This document shows positions 30,126 through 30,587 of a stretch of 30,587 bases of DNA, one piece after another. The notes under the pieces are model-generated. The model searched no databases and was not told where the DNA came from. It worked only from the letters and a program-made list of their open reading frames with translations. Both the position numbers and the translations under genes were made by a program. Each line of letters starts with the position of its first letter. Position 1 is the first letter of the stretch. The DNA is from Gaiellasilicea sp035553355 (GTDB taxonomy: Bacteria; Actinomycetota; Thermoleophilia; Gaiellales; Gaiellaceae), in NCBI GenBank assembly GCA_035553355.1, contig DATMJW010000076.1, positions 1 through 30,587 on the forward strand, read 5' to 3'.

Positions 30126-30587
30126 GTGACCACCGTCGACTGGATCGCGCTCGCGGTCGTCGCTTTCGCCGCCCTCTCGGGGTTCAGGCGCGGGTTGATC
30201 GGCGGGGCGCTCGGCCTCGGCGGCATCGTCGCCGGCGCGTACCTCGGTGCGAAGCTGGCGCCGCAGGTGCTCGGCGGCGGGCCGTCGCGGTTCACGCCGC
30301 TCGTCGCCCTCGCCGGCGCGATCACGCTCGCATCAGTCCTCCAGGGGGTCGGGCAGCTCGCGGGGAGGACGATCCGGACGACGCTCTTCGTGCTGCCCCC
30401 GCTCCGCTTCCTCGACTCGCTCGGCGGCGTCGTCCTCGGGGCGGCGATGGGCGCTGCGTTCGTGTGGGTGCTCGGCGCGGCGGCGCTCTACGTGCCGGGG
30501 CAGACGCAGCTGCGGGAGGAGGTCCAGCGGTCGCAGGTGCTGCGGGAGCTCAACGCGCGCGTGCCACCGGAGCGGCTCCTCGACGCG
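30126..30587 (+). CDS. CvpA-domain membrane protein, probable MarP-like protease, 3' end missing
   Basis: From GTG 30126 the frame is open to the window edge, 154 residues. It has four hydrophobic helices: VDWIALAVVAFAALSGF; the glycine-rich GLIGGALGLGGIVAGAYLG; PLVALAGAITLASVLQGVG; and SLGGVVLGAAMGAAFVWVLG. The CvpA pattern D-x-x-x-x-x-x-x-x-x-x-x-G-[FW]-x-x-G is visible. The last helix is followed by YVPGQTQLREEVQRSQVLRE and LNARVPP, which resembles the linker of actinobacterial MarP. MarP carries a periplasmic trypsin-like protease after the CvpA-like helices. The protease part would lie beyond this window, so that half of the call is inference. Confidence 0.8.
   Translation, partial: MTTVDWIALAVVAFAALSGFRRGLIGGALGLGGIVAGAYLGAKLAPQVLGGGPSRFTPLVALAGAITLASVLQGVGQLAGRTIRTTLFVLPPLRFLDSLGGVVLGAAMGAAFVWVLGAAALYVPGQTQLREEVQRSQVLRELNARVPPERLLDA

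Overview
The window is about 30.6 kb of very GC-rich DNA with strongly GC-biased third codon positions, frequent GTG starts and many start/stop overlaps. Proteins rich in Ala, Arg, Glu and Val, a lipoprotein PstS, 11-nt actinobacterial-type PHO boxes and a MarP/CvpA-like protein point to a high-GC actinobacterium. The overall style suggests the Thermoleophilia (Gaiellales/Solirubrobacterales) lineage, but that placement is inference. It reads as ordinary chromosome: no insertion sequence, phage gene or CRISPR array was seen, and no stretch longer than about 300 bases lacks a gene.

Layout. (1) 1-4.1 kb: the end of a methyltransferase gene, small membrane or secreted proteins, a DHFR/RibD-fold reductase, a TolB-like propeller, an RTX-like secreted protein, and two paralogous small proteins of unknown function at 595-918 and 2742-3134. 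(2) 4.1-6.9 kb, minus strand: a run of thioredoxin-fold (GST-N/glutaredoxin-like) protein, ZIP-like metal transporter, MarR regulator and MFS exporter. A 22-24 bp palindrome covers the MarR start codon. The leader before this run carries two copies of a covarying hairpin element. (3) 7.0-14.8 kb: a phosphate island with a response regulator divergent from a sensor kinase, then pstS-pstC-pstA-pstB-phoU, and convergent to these a Pit permease with its DUF47 partner. Two PHO-box arrays with exact 11-nt spacing lie in front of the regulator and of pstS. pstB has a one-base deletion inside its Walker A motif. (4) 14.8-16.7 kb, minus strand: a Rieske oxygenase alpha subunit and a DUF1206 membrane protein. 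(5) 16.9-22.0 kb: a tightly coupled six-gene MoxR ATPase / DUF58 / lipoprotein / VWA / small membrane protein / VWA operon of Bat (aerotolerance-like) type. (6) 22.0-26.5 kb, minus strand: 3-methyladenine DNA glycosylase I and a roughly 1180-residue secreted subtilase whose AT-rich upstream region holds a large palindrome. (7) 26.5-30.6 kb: a zinc-independent MDR oxidoreductase preceded by a coupled 64-residue ORF, a divergent TetR regulator with three TAC-N3-GTA sites between them, a membrane protein, a Gfo/Idh/MocA oxidoreductase, tRNA-Asp(GTC), and the start of a CvpA/MarP-type membrane protein cut by the window edge.

How they fit together: the phosphate island is a complete sense-and-import module, with PstSCAB and Pit as high- and low-affinity uptake, PhoU as the negative signal, and a two-component pair that probably regulates itself and pst. 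The Bat-like operon is likely an envelope-associated chaperone/assembly machine, with a cytoplasmic AAA+ ATPase and two membrane-anchored VWA proteins. The points most worth checking are the tandem covarying element at 6886-7031, the pstB frameshift, the small-protein paralog pair, and the palindromes next to the MarR, TetR and subtilase genes.
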